A stretch of DNA of 64,000 nt, taken from NCBI RefSeq assembly GCF_029227915.1, contig NC_079876.1, positions 5,704,001-5,768,000 on the forward strand. Reading direction: 5' to 3'. Below are positions 19,980 through 33,559 of this stretch, piece by piece (within the stretch, counting starts at the first letter, position 1; every line of letters begins with the position of its first letter). Source of the DNA: Hydractinia symbiolongicarpus (lineage: Eukaryota; Cnidaria; Hydrozoa; Anthoathecata; Hydractiniidae). Made by a program: the position numbers and the translations under genes. The notes under the pieces are model-generated. The model saw only the letters and a program-made list of their open reading frames with translations. It was not told the DNA's origin and did no database searches.

Positions 19980-22900
19980 TTTCACCCAAAACGGTATTTG
20001 GGTGTCACCAAGTCAACGTTTTGATCAGTCTTGTCTCCAGAACTGGGGACGAGAATGATCTTGATGTCACCGTCATGTTCTGGTGATAAAAACAAACCCA
20101 TGTCCGCCAGTTAGTTTTAGAAGTCCGAATCATTTTTAACAAAGCCTTTTAGAACTTCTTGGTATTGACAAGCCTTAACCTTTTCTAACGTTTTGGACCC
20201 ATTAAGCCTAAGTTCTTGTATACTAACGGGAAGCCATGGTGATTCACATTATGATTACTTTTTTCTCGATAACGATGAGTTAACCATAGTGTGCAATTAT
20301 ACGATTTTGTGCACGTGTACAAAAATATTCAATGGAATTTCAAACTTTTATGCTTCACATAATGTTGATAAAAAAATTATGGAGAACTTTCCTCGTATTG
20401 AAAGAGGACTTTTTAAATCAATATTTCCTCATGATGTTGCTGATGAATTTACAGGAAATAAAAACTGAGATAGAATATCATGTGTTATCAAGGAAGCCAT
20501 TTTTAATCCCAAAAACACAAGATTCTGCTCTTTAATGGATATGCTTGCTCTTGCAATAGTTATTGGGAAAAATATTGAAACCGTATACCCTCATGATATA
20601 GATGATATCCATGGAAGTTATGATAATGGGTTGATTACCCCAAGAACAAGTACAGAATATACGAGCGAATGAATCACCATTAGTAGTCAAGAATGGGTGA
20701 GGTGAGAAAAATGCCATTTGGGTTATTTGAGCCAAACCCTTTTGTATATATCTCCTACCACCATGAAAAAAGACAAAACGTCAGCAACAATGAATTTAAT
20801 TGACAAAGGTTTAAAGGCCCGTAATCACCCTGTAGGCAACTTTTTTTAGGAGTGCCTATTTTATTGTACAAAATGAAAGATATACATAAGAAAACATTAT
20901 CCTGAAGATTTTATTGAAAACAGACAACCAGAACATGTTCAAATGTTTCATAGAAATAAACCCAAATTTCTCTTCGCCTACAGAACCGCCATTGCATTTC
21001 ATTGCACGAATCATGCGATAATAAACGTACGGCAAAATCTATAACATGGTTGCTGGATTTATGACATTACAGAAAAAATAATGCATGAGGGAGTGTCTCC
21101 GTAGCTGTGTTTCCATCGTAATGCTTTTATAAATGTATCCACAAAGTTCCGAACATAATAAATCAGATAAATCAATCGAAGTTTCTGTGTTATTCTTTAT
21201 TATTTAAACGTTCTAAATTACTGAAATCAGACTTCTTTGCAACACTGACCACCTCTTGTTGCTGTTTCCGAGGACAGCTTCGCCTCGCTAGCTGTCTTAC
21301 CTTTTGATTATTTTCCTTTGTTCAAACAGTTAGTCGTTTTCTTATGGAGACAGTCAGATCCAGACAATTAGAATACATAAATTTTCAGAATTTCCCCTTT
21401 CATGCTCTAAATTTAATTATCTCCATAGTGCTTCAACTATCTTTAACTATCACAATGAGCATTCTCCCCCGTTGGGTATTTTGGCTTATAATATGCAGTA
21501 ATCCTGGTCATGATAATAAAAAAAGAGAGAGCGTTATAAGCATTAATTATCATAATTAATAACTACGAGGCAATGCTGTGATTTCTTCTTTCTGTTTTGT
21601 CTTGTCTGGTCTCCAAAAACAATGACGAATAGAATAGAAGAAAATTAAATCTGAGTGGAGAAAGTGATACGGATGTTTTAACGCGCGGCCACTTTTTTAA
21701 ACAGAATTAAAATTTCTTTCCACTTTTTGATGCCATGTTTTGCAAAGATAAAACAAGCCATAAAGAACAGCATTGTGATTCGCAGCCTACCATATTGCGA
21801 TTTTATCGAACTCCATCTCAGAGCTCATTTAAAGTTAAGGCCGTTTGGTTACCTACGGTTTCACACGAACATTTTGTGACAGCCCGCTTATTAGACAAGA
21901 ATAAGAGATCAACAAAATCGTTAAATATGGCGGCTGAAAAAAACAACAATAAAACTAAGATATTGAAGTACCATTATTTCCATTTCTAATACGTTTTACA
22001 TCCTCAAATTTTCAGGAAAGCCATAACTCCGTCTGAACTTTGAAATAAATAAATAAAATGTATATGTTCATTTTTTTTCGATAAGGGTGATTACGTGCCT
22101 TTAAGAGGTAGCTAAGAAGTAATTTATTGCTTGTGTTTTTAAAAGAAAAAGTTCTGAACATTGCAAGTAAACATTCAGCTTTATTTCTTAGAAATAATTA
22201 ATAATGCATTAGCTGCACATATTTTTATGTTGTACCCAAATATCTTCAAGATTTTACATATTCTTGCTGTAGTGCCAGTAACGACAGGTTCTTGGGTGAG
22301 AGATCTATATCATCGTTACGACGAGTAAAGACATATTTAAGAAGCTCGATGGCCCAGGTATGTTTCTACAATATAACATTGCGTAGTAAGGAGAATGCAA
22401 CATTTTTAATCTTGTCGTGTATCTTAATTTATTGAGTTATCTGTTTTGATTGTGAAACACCACATTAAGTTCATTTAATTATAATTTTAAAACTTGTGTT
22501 CAGGGTCGATTTAATGGCTTGGTGTTGCTAAATATCCACAACAAGATGAAAATAAATTTAGATGACGTAATCGATATGCTGGCAATAAAATATCTAAAAA
22601 GACTTAAAATGTTATCCTGAACGATGATTAAAAGTGTAGCAGTCTTGATAAAAATATAAATCTTGTATATTATTATCTGTTGTTTAAATGTCGCCGTACA
22701 TAAATTCCCTAAAAGTAATAACGCATGACATCAAATTTTTTTAAAAAAAAGAATTAAATTACTCAAGTTGTACAAAAAACATTCCAAAATAGTCAGCTAA
22801 AAAACTAAAAAACCCACCTTACACCTACTTAGCAAAGATGAGTCTGAGAGATGATTTTAAGCTATTTCAGCCGTTTAAGGGCGTTAAAGGCCGTTGGCTT

Positions 22901-24170
22901 CCAGGGCGCCGCACTGAATTCGTTTAAGGCTCACAACGCCCCTAAACCCCCAGTTGTCAGGCGGTGATGCCTATTCGAAGTTTTTTTACACAAGTCAAAA
23001 AAAGCCCTGTACGCTAGTCATGTCGCAAATAATGCACTAAGAATTTTCTATCACCCCACCAGGGGACATATTATGAAAAAAGAAGTCCATATTCGACGGC
23101 ACTACCAGCGTTCAACAAAACTTACTGTGCCATGTTGATACTGCATTTCTAAATGATGTCATTAAAACTTAACATTATTGTTATACATTGGAAGGTATTG
23201 TGAATTTGATTCTTTTGAGGTTGAGATTGTGATTTTTGTTTGACCTTTTATATTTCCAAAATGCAGAGTTTGTTGTTATAGACAATTTAATTTGCTTTTA
23301 TGTCTAATATTAATAATTAAATAGTTTTGTAAAAAAAGAACTTATGATATAATGACTATCTGAATATGTTTTTGAACAATTACGGTGTCTTTAAGTCAAT
23401 TTTCCTATTAAAACTCTAAAGTTCTTCGACCTAAGCTAGATTGTTTTTTTCTTAAAAAAATTTCTTGTAGCTCAACCTTCTGAGTGGCCTGGTGATTAAA
23501 CAATTATATTAAGTATGTGAAAGGATGGAGAGTGACATTAATGACGGAGATCTTACTTGAGCTGTTTCGTATCCTTTTAATCGGTCCCTATTTTTGGCAA
23601 GATTTAAAACCTAATGTTCCTACATAATTGGTTCTCATATATAAGATAATGTGTCTTGTACAACTACTGTTTTTTTGTGACAACCAGAAAATTATAGCTA
23701 AACAGCTTTGCCTTGATTAACATACCGTTATGTTTCGCAACCCAATGAAAAAAAATATAGTTGCTATCAGTTGTTGGATTTTTCGCAAATCTTATTAACA
23801 GTTTGTAGAAAAGAGGAAATGCAGTTAAAGTTAAGGTTACGTCGGCACTTTTGCAATGACGTCATTAGCAAATTATTATTCGACCAGAATAATCATGTCT
23901 ACATTTTAGGTATCGCTCTTTTTCTTAAATTAATTTCGGGTCTGGTTAGTTCATTTATATTTGGTTCTAAGACAAGTTCTTAAGATTTTGTTCACGCATA
24001 AAGGTATTTGAAGTTTATATCTTCGAAATTTTTGAATAAAGTAACTGGAAAGAAGTTTACTCAAGTTTTGAAAGTAAATCGAAACACCGAAATCATAACA
24101 TTTGCAAAACATATATTATTAAGAGACAAACAAAAAGATCTCTGTCTCTCCTATATATCTTAATGCACCA
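19980..24170. other. Non-coding stretch
   Basis: Mostly AT-rich. Open frames at 20193-20535, 21344-21559 and 21735-21989 have no recognisable motif, no splice-supported extension and no clear codon bias, and I do not call them genes. A palindromic GTCTCCAGAACTGGGGAC at about 20034-20051 resembles the GTCCCCAG motif of short MITEs elsewhere in the window. Confidence 0.4.
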
Positions 24171-24175
24171 GCCAG

Positions 24176-24252
24176 GGTTAAACAAGACAAAAAAGTGTTA
24201 AACAAGACAAAACAGGATTAAACAAGAGAGAACAGGGTTAAACAATACAAAA
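24176..24252. repeat. Short tandem repeat, four copies of about 20 bp
   Basis: Four copies of a GGTTAAACAAGACAAAA-type word in tandem with a few substitutions. No coding content. Confidence 0.75.
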
Positions 24253-24259
24253 GTTGAAG

Positions 24260-27200
24260 AGGCTTTTGAAACTTTTACTTTCAGATTCTTAGGTTATTAT
24301 TGCAAGGAATTTTACAAAATAAACACCCTATAATGTATTTTTCAAACAATCTGACAGATGTATTTAGAAGTTTGAGTGTTCATATTGAATGACAACTAAA
24401 TGCGTCACTGTTTCTAATAACAACTTGATTTTAATGAGACTTCCAATTAAAGCTAAGGGACGTTAACTTGAAGGCAGCATATTTTTTCATACTAATTTCA
24501 GTGTGATTCTGGCTAATAAAGCTTTTCAAAGTGTTTACCTTTGTACAACTTAAAAAACGGATCTTTTATGCGCTGGTTTCCTAGATTTATTGAGATTAGA
24601 CACATTTTAAATGTTTGTCTAAATTTGACAGCTAAGACCATTTCAAAATACATGGAATGTAAACATATATGTTGTGTTTACAATTGTGACGTTTGTTTCG
24701 GTCTTGTTGCGTTAAATTAATTATATGAATACAAATGTGAATGACGATTCAGGTTTTTTAAAAACAAAACAGAATTTTGAAAATGAATTTCCAATGATTT
24801 AAAAAGTGTTTTTCCTCTATAAGAAGTTGAAAGAAGAGGACAATGAAGTCTGTCTATAAATCCGTCAATATTAATAATTAATTTTTCTTTTTCTTTCATT
24901 TAAACATATTTTCTGCTTCCATTTCCCTCTGCTCAACTACACTCACTGGTCACGTTAGTTAGCACAGAGACTGATACTAATCTGTTTTTTATGGTTTTTT
25001 ATTGCTGTCATGGTTTCACATGTAGATACTGAATTGAAAAATGGGCAAAAAAATTAAGCAGATAATAAGAAATGCCAAATAAGAAACGGCAAAAACATTG
25101 GTTGCCTAGCAAACATGTAGTCACTTTTTAACCACCTTTCTTTATCGATAAGGTAAGTTAACAAAGGTTATGATAACGGATAATGTACCATGGTAATCTT
25201 AATCATAGCAGAGCTAAAAAATGCTGCAATCATGTGATCTCTGTTTACAATAATATACGGATACCGTAAATATGAAAATGGATTTGATTGGTTATCACAT
25301 TCACAATAGGTTTTGTATTACGTTACTAGGGAATGTTTTTATAGCATTGCGAACAAAGAGATGGCTCTTTATGAAACCAATCATAGAACTCGTGACAATC
25401 AATAAAATTAGACGGGCTTGGTCATTGTTAGAAAAAAACTTTACCTTTCAGTGAGGAAAGCCATACAGATTTTTGAAATAAAAGACAAGTCATAAGGCAA
25501 GTTTACCAATTTATTATTTTTATTTTTATTTCTTTTTCTCTTCGTTTATTTGTTTTTTTGTCTTTAGTCGTGACTGTACTTAAGCCTGAATATAATTTTT
25601 GATACTTTCCAGTCTTACAAGTTTGTTCTTAAGTTTTAAAAACTTAAGAACATCTGATGTCTTAAATAATTTTTTGAGCTATGGATATCCAACAAGAAAG
25701 TTTAAGCGATTTTCCTGTGTTTTTAAAACTCCCAAAGCAATAGAAAAGTGAATTATTTTCATCTTTCGATTTATAGCATTGTTTTGCAGCGATGTCCAGT
25801 TTGTGTATTCTCAGGTTTTTGTAGAAGTATACAAGAATACGGTTAATGAAGCTAATTAAGCAGCAACAATGATCTTAAAATTGTTTCAAGAGTTCTGTAG
25901 ACTATCATTATCTGGAACTTGTTAAGAAACAAAACATTGTTTGGCACAGGTAAAAGGTTTAAATAGTAAAAAAGTATATTATATTTCTTACGTATTTAAA
26001 GCTAGCAAAAAAAGTATTTTATAACAAAGAGAGCATCTCATCGTACTACACCGGTGAAACAAACTTTCAATTTTACTAAAATTGGATCATAGCTGGTTTT
26101 ACTGCGAAACAAAAGTTCATTATTTTGATATGATTCAACATTTTGACGGATAACTTACTCTAACCGTCTCTTATCATATAAATTAAGCTTTTCTCGCAAC
26201 TTGATTGGCTAATCTGCACGAAATATATGCTGTATTTTGTTTTTCAACCGAGAAAAGAGTGCAGTTTTTACTTATATAAAGTGCAAAAAGCTTATATTCT
26301 TCCTTTCATTGGCTGATTTAGCGTGCAAAAAGCTTATATGTTTTCCTTGATTGGTTGAAAATTCGTAGGAAAAGCCTATTATGTTCTTAAAAACGAAAAC
26401 GGTCGGTGAATCGGTGAATTTATTTTCACAAATATTCATTTTATGTTTCGCAAATTTTGTTTTGTTTCAATAGTCATTAAATAGTCATTAATCATAGAGC
26501 ACGCGCTCCCCACCGGTTATGAAAAAAAACAATTGAATTATATTCAACTATTATAGTCAACTTAAAAGAGTAATATTATAGCACGACGATGGAGTTCTGT
26601 GTTATTTGGCTTAAGAATAATAATTTATTCTTTTAAAAATTAATAGTTTTTATTTCCATTCAGCGTGACATGAACATAATTTGTTATAATGATCTAAAAC
26701 GCGCGTGACTTCATAAATTCAAATAAATTCATGAACACAAATTAAATAAATTATCTTGCAGTGATTTTAGTGGCCCCCATAAAAATGCTTGTTAATATCG
26801 CGAACATAATTAAGCAGTGTGCAACCGACTATGTGAAATTAACATCATATAAGACCGAGTACATGATAAACAAGTTATCGCACATGCCCTCAAAAAGTAT
26901 CAGCTGATATTTTTTTCATTTTTTAGTTCTCGTATATTTCACTCGCCTAAAGGCTCATGAAATATGTAACAAGAACATAAAAACACTCAAAAAATATTGC
27001 CGATACTTTTCTCGGCACTGTGCCGTAACTAGTACATATACCTTTTTGAACTAAACAATGAAGTATTAAAGCATGTCCATTATGCAGAATTGTAAAATAA
27101 CGTTATGAAAAATATTCGCCCATACAAATTTCAAACTTAGTTCGTGAGAAGAGTACCAGGTACAAAGTACAATAACTGCGTTGTCATTATCTCGTGACAA

Positions 27201-27900
27201 ATGTTACGTAAGAAAGCAAATCAACATTTATATATGTTTACATTCCAGACAACTTCTTTTATTTGTATTGAATTTTGTTCTATTTTGTTTATGCTTAGTC
27301 TGTTTGGTCTAAGTTGACGTTGAAAATAAAAGAAAAGTACAAACTTATTGTCATTGTTGTTGTCATGACGGGTTATAGAAACTGTAATTATAGGATATTG
27401 GAAAATGAAATGGCAAGTTTCAATAAAATAGCGAAAGTTCGGTCAAGTATAGATTTTGATAAGAGAAATCGATACAGAAAGTACAAGAACTGACTCATGC
27501 CATCTTATGAAAAGCTGTGTGCAATTAAACAAATAAACACTTAAATAGATATAAATTTCAAACAAAAAGTCGCCCTATTTATTGCTTAGCAAAAACGGAG
27601 TACCAAAAAACCTTTTTAACCCTCTCAGAGTGGTATGTATTGACTATTACTCAAAAATACCCCTTATATTTAAAAGAAATTCTTATCTTAAAAACATTAA
27701 ACTCTTAACACAACTATATTTCGTCAAGGGGATTAATTTTGTTTTGTATTTATTAACCCGACTTCTCGATTTTTTCGGATTTTCTTCGAAAATTAAAAAA
27801 GAAAAAATATTTTAAATAACGAGTTTGCCTATCATTAAAAATTAAAGGAATTAAGTTTAAAGCAGGTACCACTGCATCCATTTTGTATCAAGTTTAGTCG
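24260..27900. other. Non-coding stretch
   Basis: No credible gene. Around 26195-26365 are three CCAAT-like words in similar context (TTGATTGGCTAAT, CATTGGCTGATT, GATTGGTTGA), interleaved with repeats of GCAAAAAGCTTATAT. This is a diverged local repeat of uncertain meaning. Confidence 0.4.
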
Positions 27901-27979
27901 CACTTGGAAAAGCCTATTAAAAGTTATGGAGGGGAGCAGAGTTAAAACACTGGTACTGTATTTTCACACACGTTCCAAA

Positions 27980-28670
27980 AAAAATTAGTTGATGACAAAA
28001 ACGTTGTGTAAGATAGTGTGAAAAATTAAAAAATGATGAATCATTGTCATCTTATGACAATGATTATGACAAGATGTGTAACTAAATAAATAAACACTTG
28101 AACATATTTGCATTCCAAACTTCTCCTTTCTTAGCATATACGAAGAAAGAGCACGTACTTCTATTGAAAATTGAAAATTTGTATTATATCATTAACGTAT
28201 ATTATTTAATATTATTTTTTATCCCATGTATCAAAAAAATTAAAAAAGCTTGAAACCGTAAATGTTTAAATGGCTGGTGTCATTGTGATCAAAAAAACAT
28301 TTGATCACAATGCGTATAATGAATATACGTCATTATATGGTCAAGTAGACGAAAGTGATAGCAATAAGTTGTCAGGGTAACCGAAAAAAACTAATAGTGA
28401 TAGATTGTTTTTTTTTAATTACAGAGATTGGGGACTTGGATTCAATCGTGAAGAAGCCTAAATAATAGAAGCGAGCGTTCAATGAAAACAATAAGGTAAG
28501 TTTTCTGACAGATAAATACAAAATAGGTGTGTACTAAAAAAGATAAAAATTATTTACTAAAAACAAAACATATTCAATTACAGCCATTATGGGCTTTTAC
28601 GTAAGTAAAGCGATATGAACTTTAAACATATCATGTGGTCAGGTAGACGAAAGTTATATTATATAAAACA
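27980..28670. repeat. Diverged duplicated segment, copy 1
   Basis: Contains GTTGATGACAAAAAC, TAAAAAATGATGA, ATTTGCATTCCAAA, GGTGTGTACTAAAA, GCGATATGAACTTT and GGTAGACGAAAGT in this order. The same words occur in the same order at 35375-36260, so the two regions descend from a duplication. Confidence 0.7.
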
Positions 28671-28697
28671 TAAATAGTTATTATATAAAACAAATAA

Positions 28698-28937
28698 TTA
28701 AGCTAACGACCCATCCCAAGCACACTCGTCGGTATGATAATTGTTTATAGGAACATTCGTCTCAAAAGTTAATTTCACAGCACCTAACCTCTCCCATGTT
28801 CTGGTTTTATTTAACTTGCATGGGTGCGCACTCTTCTCGCAGTATTCTCTGTGACGATGAAGGTCGGACTGACTTGTAGCATGGTTCCAAATGGTCTGCC
28901 GTCTTTCGTTTGTAGATAGATAGTCAAGAAGAAACAA
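28698..28937 (-). other. Unrecognised open frame, 79 codons
   Basis: Less AT-biased than its surroundings, ending in ETNVPINNYHTDECAWDGSLA. I recognise no family and see no convincing splice partner. It may be an old exon or mobile-element remnant. Confidence 0.25.
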
Positions 28938-29509
28938 GTGAGGAACAGTTTAGGATTAGCAAAATTTTTGGGTTGTTTATAAAACTAAAAGTTAGACACA
29001 AAATACACGCTTCAGGAATATTTGTTTTGCTTTTCATAAACAAAAAAAGATAATATTTTAATAAGAAGGTTGTATTAAAACACTTTGAGATAAAGATTGT
29101 GTCAAAAATAAAGAACATGTTAAGGAAATTCTTAGTCAGAATTTCTTCATAGATAATAAAAACAAAATAACGTAGTATAGAACTAACAATAACTTTGAAA
29201 ATGAGTTTCGCAACTGGCATTAAATTATGAAAATGGATTTTGCAATTTTTTCTGAAGAACACAACAAGACATTGAAGGCAGAAATAGTATAAAATAAAGT
29301 ACATCCCTCACAAAAAAAAAGTGTAGGCGAACTGCCAATTAATTTGCTCCTGCTATGAATGTAGGAATTCTCATCTTTTTCTCGTGACGCATTCTTGTTA
29401 AGTCTAAGATTAGTTTAAAAACAGGATCGATATTTCACTGTTTTTTCCATGTACCAAATTGAAAGCAAAGTTTTGTTTTAAACTGATTCTCAAAATGTAG
29501 AAAAGAATT

Positions 29510-29599
29510 CTCGTCCCTAGGGTCTGTTGCCTATGTCATAGCCGCTAGCGCTTACTTAACGGTCTGGATATTAAACCAGAAAAACCCCCTAAGGACGAA
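29510..29599. mobile_element. Short MITE (about 90 bp), TCGTCC..AGGG ends
   Basis: Left end TCGTCCCTAGGG and right end the inverse of TCGTCCTTAGGG. The centre has GCCGCTAGCGCT. The same centre and similar ends are found at 60364-60452, so this is a repeated family. Confidence 0.65.
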
Positions 29600-29609
29600 G
29601 TTGGTAGAA

Positions 29610-30660
29610 AAGTAAAGTTAAATTAACTGGAATGTGGCGGGAAAACATCTTAGCTTACTTAACACATGACATAGATGCCTATTTTGTCGGATTTATTTCC
29701 ACCCTTCAACTGTTGAATTAATCTTCATAAATCCTGGGACAAACGACAGGGCAAATTTCAAAACAGCGCATTTTACGTCCAACTTTGATTTGTTATCTAA
29801 AAAATGATATTGAAATACATCATGATAATTACACTCCAAGATCCATTTTCTTACTGTCATTTAGTTTCTTCTGATTAAGTAAGCCTGTAGAGCTTCCAGA
29901 AGTAATAAAAAAAAATGCAAACAATAATTTATACTAAGATTCTTATCTTTTTATATATTTAATGAAACTATATGACTATTGATAATCGTTAGGTAGATGA
30001 GAATTGCCCACCGCATTTAATTCGTGATTATGCGTGAATTTCTATGACTTCTTAAAATTGTCCAGATTCATCTACTCGCTAAGGAAGTGAAAACTTGCAG
30101 TCTTGCTTTATAGTACTAAAAAAAATATAAAAGTTCAGTTAGTAGAACAAAGTAATAAAAAAGTTCTGGAAACGAGGTTGGCAATTAATAAAAATAAAAC
30201 ATATACTAAACAGCTCGTTGTCAAGAACCTCTTCTTTTGAGTTTTCTTCCACCGTGAACACAAGAATATTTTAATTCGTAGTACTAAATCTCCGGTTTCA
30301 TAATTTTCGTTAATCCTTTTTGTGGAGTTGTAATAACAGTTTGACTATCTCTAACCATAGCACTCTAACATAGACATCAACAAAATTATTTATTTGTATG
30401 TATCTAATTTTGTTTTCAATATCAACATAGCAACCACTTTTGTTTCTTTTCTTGTAAATACAATCCACAAAGTTTGTTGCTTTAGCAATCAATTGAGCAA
30501 AAATAAATATATATAATGAAAAAATAAGTTTTGAAACAACAATTGGAAAAAGGTATAAACATAACGGAATTGATGCTTGTTTGTTATTGTTTAGATGGAG
30601 TTTAAAACTCTAAATTTGGAAAATTAATAAACAAACGGAAAAGAATAGTAACACGACTAT
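29610..30660. other. Non-coding stretch before the LINE
   Basis: AT-rich, no motif-bearing open frame. The LINE homology starts abruptly at about 30665. Confidence 0.4.
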
Positions 30661-30664
30661 CTCA

Positions 30665-33557
30665 TCATTGTGAGCGTAATATACAGGCAACCTGCAGGAT
30701 CAATTGATAATTTTAAAACGTTAATTGAACCTATTATATTGATCAATAAAAACACCAGCAAAGCAGTATACCTCGTGGGGGATCTTAACCTCAATACACT
30801 TGATTACGAAACAAACAAAAACATCCAGTGTTTCTTTAACTTTATATTTCAAAGTGGGTATATTCCTCTCATAAATAAACCAACCCGGGTAACTAAACAA
30901 AACGCTACAGTAATTGATCACATCATAACAAATTCATTTTGCGACAAAGAACTACATTCGGGTATTATCAAAACAGACATCTCTGATCATTTTCCCATCT
31001 TTATCACGTCCAATACAAACTTTGATAAACAGTCAAACCATGTAAAAATAAAAAAGCGAAAAATAAATGAAAATACAATAACATTATTTAAGTATTTATT
31101 GGCTAAGGTAAAATGGGACGACGTGGTAAAAGGGAAGGATGCAAATGACGCATATGATAGCTTTCTGAAAATTTTTTTGGAAGCTTATGATGCGGCATTT
31201 CCAGAAGAAATTAAGTTTATTAAGACCAAAACATTCTTTAATCCCTGGATGACTAGGGGCCTCCAAAAATCTTCCCGAAGAAAACAAAAACTATATGAAA
31301 AGTATTTAAGAAAGAAAACCTACGGGAATGAAACACTGTACAAAAATTATAAAAACCTTTTTGAATTGATAAAAAAGCGTGCTAAGAATTTTTACTTCAA
31401 TGAACAAATTAATAAATACAAACATAATGCAAGAAAAACATGGAATATCATCAAGGAAGTGATTGGTAAAATAAAAATTAGAAGTAATAATTTTCCTTTA
31501 AAACTTGTAAACGACGAAAATGAAATTGAAGAACCATCTTTGATAGCTGAAGAATTTAACAATTTTTTCACTAAAGTGGGGCCGACCCTGGCGTCGAAAA
31601 TAGGTCACAGTACAAAATCCTTTAAATCGTATTTGTCATATTATGATAATGAAATAGAGAAAAAAGAGCTAAGTGAGGAGGAACTAGAAGCAGCATTTCA
31701 TTCTTTGCAAATCAACAAAAGTCCTGGCTTTGATCAAATCAGCAGCAATGTCTTAAAGAACTGTTTCAATGAACTAAAATCTCCACTACTGCATATATTT
31801 AATTCATCTCTAATTACAGGCATTGTTCCTAAAAAGTTAAAAATAGCTAGAGTTGCCCCAGTCTTTAAAGCAGGAGAGGTTTGTAAAGTATCTAACTACA
31901 GACCAATTTCAATACTCCCTTGCTTCTCGAAGATTTTAGAGAGAATCATGTACAACAGGGTTTATTCTTTCTTGAACAATAACGATATTTTGTATAATAA
32001 GCAATTTGGATTTCAAGCAGGTCATTCAACTGATCACGCAATCATTCAGTTGAGTCAGGAAATATTTCAAGCCTTTGATGAGAATAAATTTACAATTGGG
32101 GTCTTTATTGATCTCAGTAAAGCATTCGATACAGTCAACCATGAGATTCTATTAGAAAAACTAAAAAATTATGGCATAAGAAATACATATCTCACATGGT
32201 TCAATAACTACCTCTTCGAAAGAAAACAATATATTTCTTATGACGAAGGAAATACTAACTACAGGATTATAACATGTGGAGTACCTCAAGGGTCAATTTT
32301 AGGGCCACTGTTGTTTCTTATTTATATCAATGATATATTTAGAGCATCTAGTGTCTTAAATTCAATTTTATTTGCTGATGATACAAATTTATTCTTTACT
32401 CATAAAGATATAAACGTACTTTTTGAAACCACTAACCTAGAATTGGCTAAATTGGCTGATTGGTTTAAAGCGAATAAATTATCCCTTAACACTTCAAAAA
32501 CTAGATATACCTTTTTTCACAAACTTAGTAAAAAAGATAAAATACCTCTTAGGTTACCTGGATTAGTTATTGGTCATGTAAACATAAGAAGAGAATATTC
32601 AATGAAATTTCTTGGAGTTCTCCTAGACGAAAATTTAACTTGGAGAGAACATATTAAATTAGTGGAAAACAAAGTTTCCAAAAGCTTAGGAATCTCATAT
32701 AAAGCCAGTTTCGCTTTGAATAAGAACTGCTTAAGAAGCATATATTTTTCCTTTATACACTGCTATTTAAACTATGCAAACATTGCATGGGGTAGCACTA
32801 ATATAACAAAATTAAAAAAACTGCACATTCAGCAAAAACATGCCAGTAGGATTATATTACGACAGAACAAATGTTCCCATTCTAGACCATTGCTAAAAGA
32901 ACTGGGTATTCTTAATGTATGTCAGCTAAACATTTTTCAAGTCCTTATTTTCATGTATAAGATTAAAAATTTAATAGCACCAAATATATTCATTACATTA
33001 TTTAAGAAAGTTCAACAAAAATATCCAACTAGATTTTCAGGTAATAATTTCCTTCGGCCAAAAATCATATCTAATGTAACAAAATTTTCAATATCAAACC
33101 GAGGCCCAAAACTCTGGAGCATGCTTCTAAACGATGAGATAAAAAGCATTCCATCTACAAAACAATTTAAAATTGCACTAAGAAATCAGCTGTTACGAAG
33201 TAATAACGAACAAGTCTTCTTCTGAAACAACACTACGTGTGATAATTAAACGCTTTCTTTTATTTAACATAACATTTAATATTTTATTAAGTTTTTAATT
33301 ATCAATTTTTATTTGACGCTCTTTTTAATGACGGCTATGTAAGGTGTGAGATGATAAGACTGCATAGTCTTCTACTTACTCCTGCCATTTTATTCTACGT
33401 ACGTGATACAGTTATGTATATATATATGTATATATATATATATCCTAATGTAGAAATTTATGCCTGTACTTATGTGTATGTAGAACTTGTATCTGTTATT
33501 TTGAAATAGTTGTATGTAAATTTCTTTTGGCGAAAAAAAAAAAAAAAAAAAAAAATC
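30665..33557 (+). mobile_element. Non-LTR retrotransposon (CR1/Jockey-like), 5'-truncated, with poly(A)
   Basis: A single long open frame (30670-33225), a 3' region of about 310 bases and a run of about 24 A at 33533-33556. The 5' end starts inside the endonuclease domain, as expected for incomplete reverse transcription. The frame has no stop or frameshift over 851 codons, so the insertion looks young. TA-rich microsatellites (33415-33442) lie in the 3' region. I could not fix a target-site duplication by eye. Confidence 0.85.
30670..33225 (+). CDS. LINE ORF2: C-terminal endonuclease plus reverse transcriptase
   Basis: The first 115 residues are the C-terminal part of an AP-type endonuclease: VIYRQPAGSIDNF, then VGDLNLNTLDY (catalytic Asp/Asn region) and ISDHFPIF (catalytic SDH). 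The N-terminal third of that domain is absent. The RT follows: NKSPGFDQI, NYRPISILPCFSKILERI, QFGFQAGHSTDHA, FIDLSKAFDTVNH (motif A), GVPQGSILGPLLFLIYINDI (motif B), and the active site FADDTNLFF at about residues 568-576. A C-terminal region of about 210 residues follows. The GVPQGSxLGP and FADD motifs and the order place it with the CR1/Jockey group. The open frame begins at GTG because the true start was lost. Confidence 0.88.
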   Translation: MSVIYRQPAGSIDNFKTLIEPIILINKNTSKAVYLVGDLNLNTLDYETNKNIQCFFNFIFQSGYIPLINKPTRVTKQNATVIDHIITNSFCDKELHSGIIKTDISDHFPIFITSNTNFDKQSNHVKIKKRKINENTITLFKYLLAKVKWDDVVKGKDANDAYDSFLKIFLEAYDAAFPEEIKFIKTKTFFNPWMTRGLQKSSRRKQKLYEKYLRKKTYGNETLYKNYKNLFELIKKRAKNFYFNEQINKYKHNARKTWNIIKEVIGKIKIRSNNFPLKLVNDENEIEEPSLIAEEFNNFFTKVGPTLASKIGHSTKSFKSYLSYYDNEIEKKELSEEELEAAFHSLQINKSPGFDQISSNVLKNCFNELKSPLLHIFNSSLITGIVPKKLKIARVAPVFKAGEVCKVSNYRPISILPCFSKILERIMYNRVYSFLNNNDILYNKQFGFQAGHSTDHAIIQLSQEIFQAFDENKFTIGVFIDLSKAFDTVNHEILLEKLKNYGIRNTYLTWFNNYLFERKQYISYDEGNTNYRIITCGVPQGSILGPLLFLIYINDIFRASSVLNSILFADDTNLFFTHKDINVLFETTNLELAKLADWFKANKLSLNTSKTRYTFFHKLSKKDKIPLRLPGLVIGHVNIRREYSMKFLGVLLDENLTWREHIKLVENKVSKSLGISYKASFALNKNCLRSIYFSFIHCYLNYANIAWGSTNITKLKKLHIQQKHASRIILRQNKCSHSRPLLKELGILNVCQLNIFQVLIFMYKIKNLIAPNIFITLFKKVQQKYPTRFSGNNFLRPKIISNVTKFSISNRGPKLWSMLLNDEIKSIPSTKQFKIALRNQLLRSNNEQVFF

Positions 33558-33559
33558 TC

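Noticed and set aside
20193-20535. Possible gene from overlapping 91- and 67-codon frames
   Set aside because: No motif, no splice partner and AT-driven composition; chance open frames are common here.
26195-26365. Cluster of CCAAT-like words as a promoter
   Set aside because: No downstream gene on either strand within several kb; it looks like a diverged local repeat.
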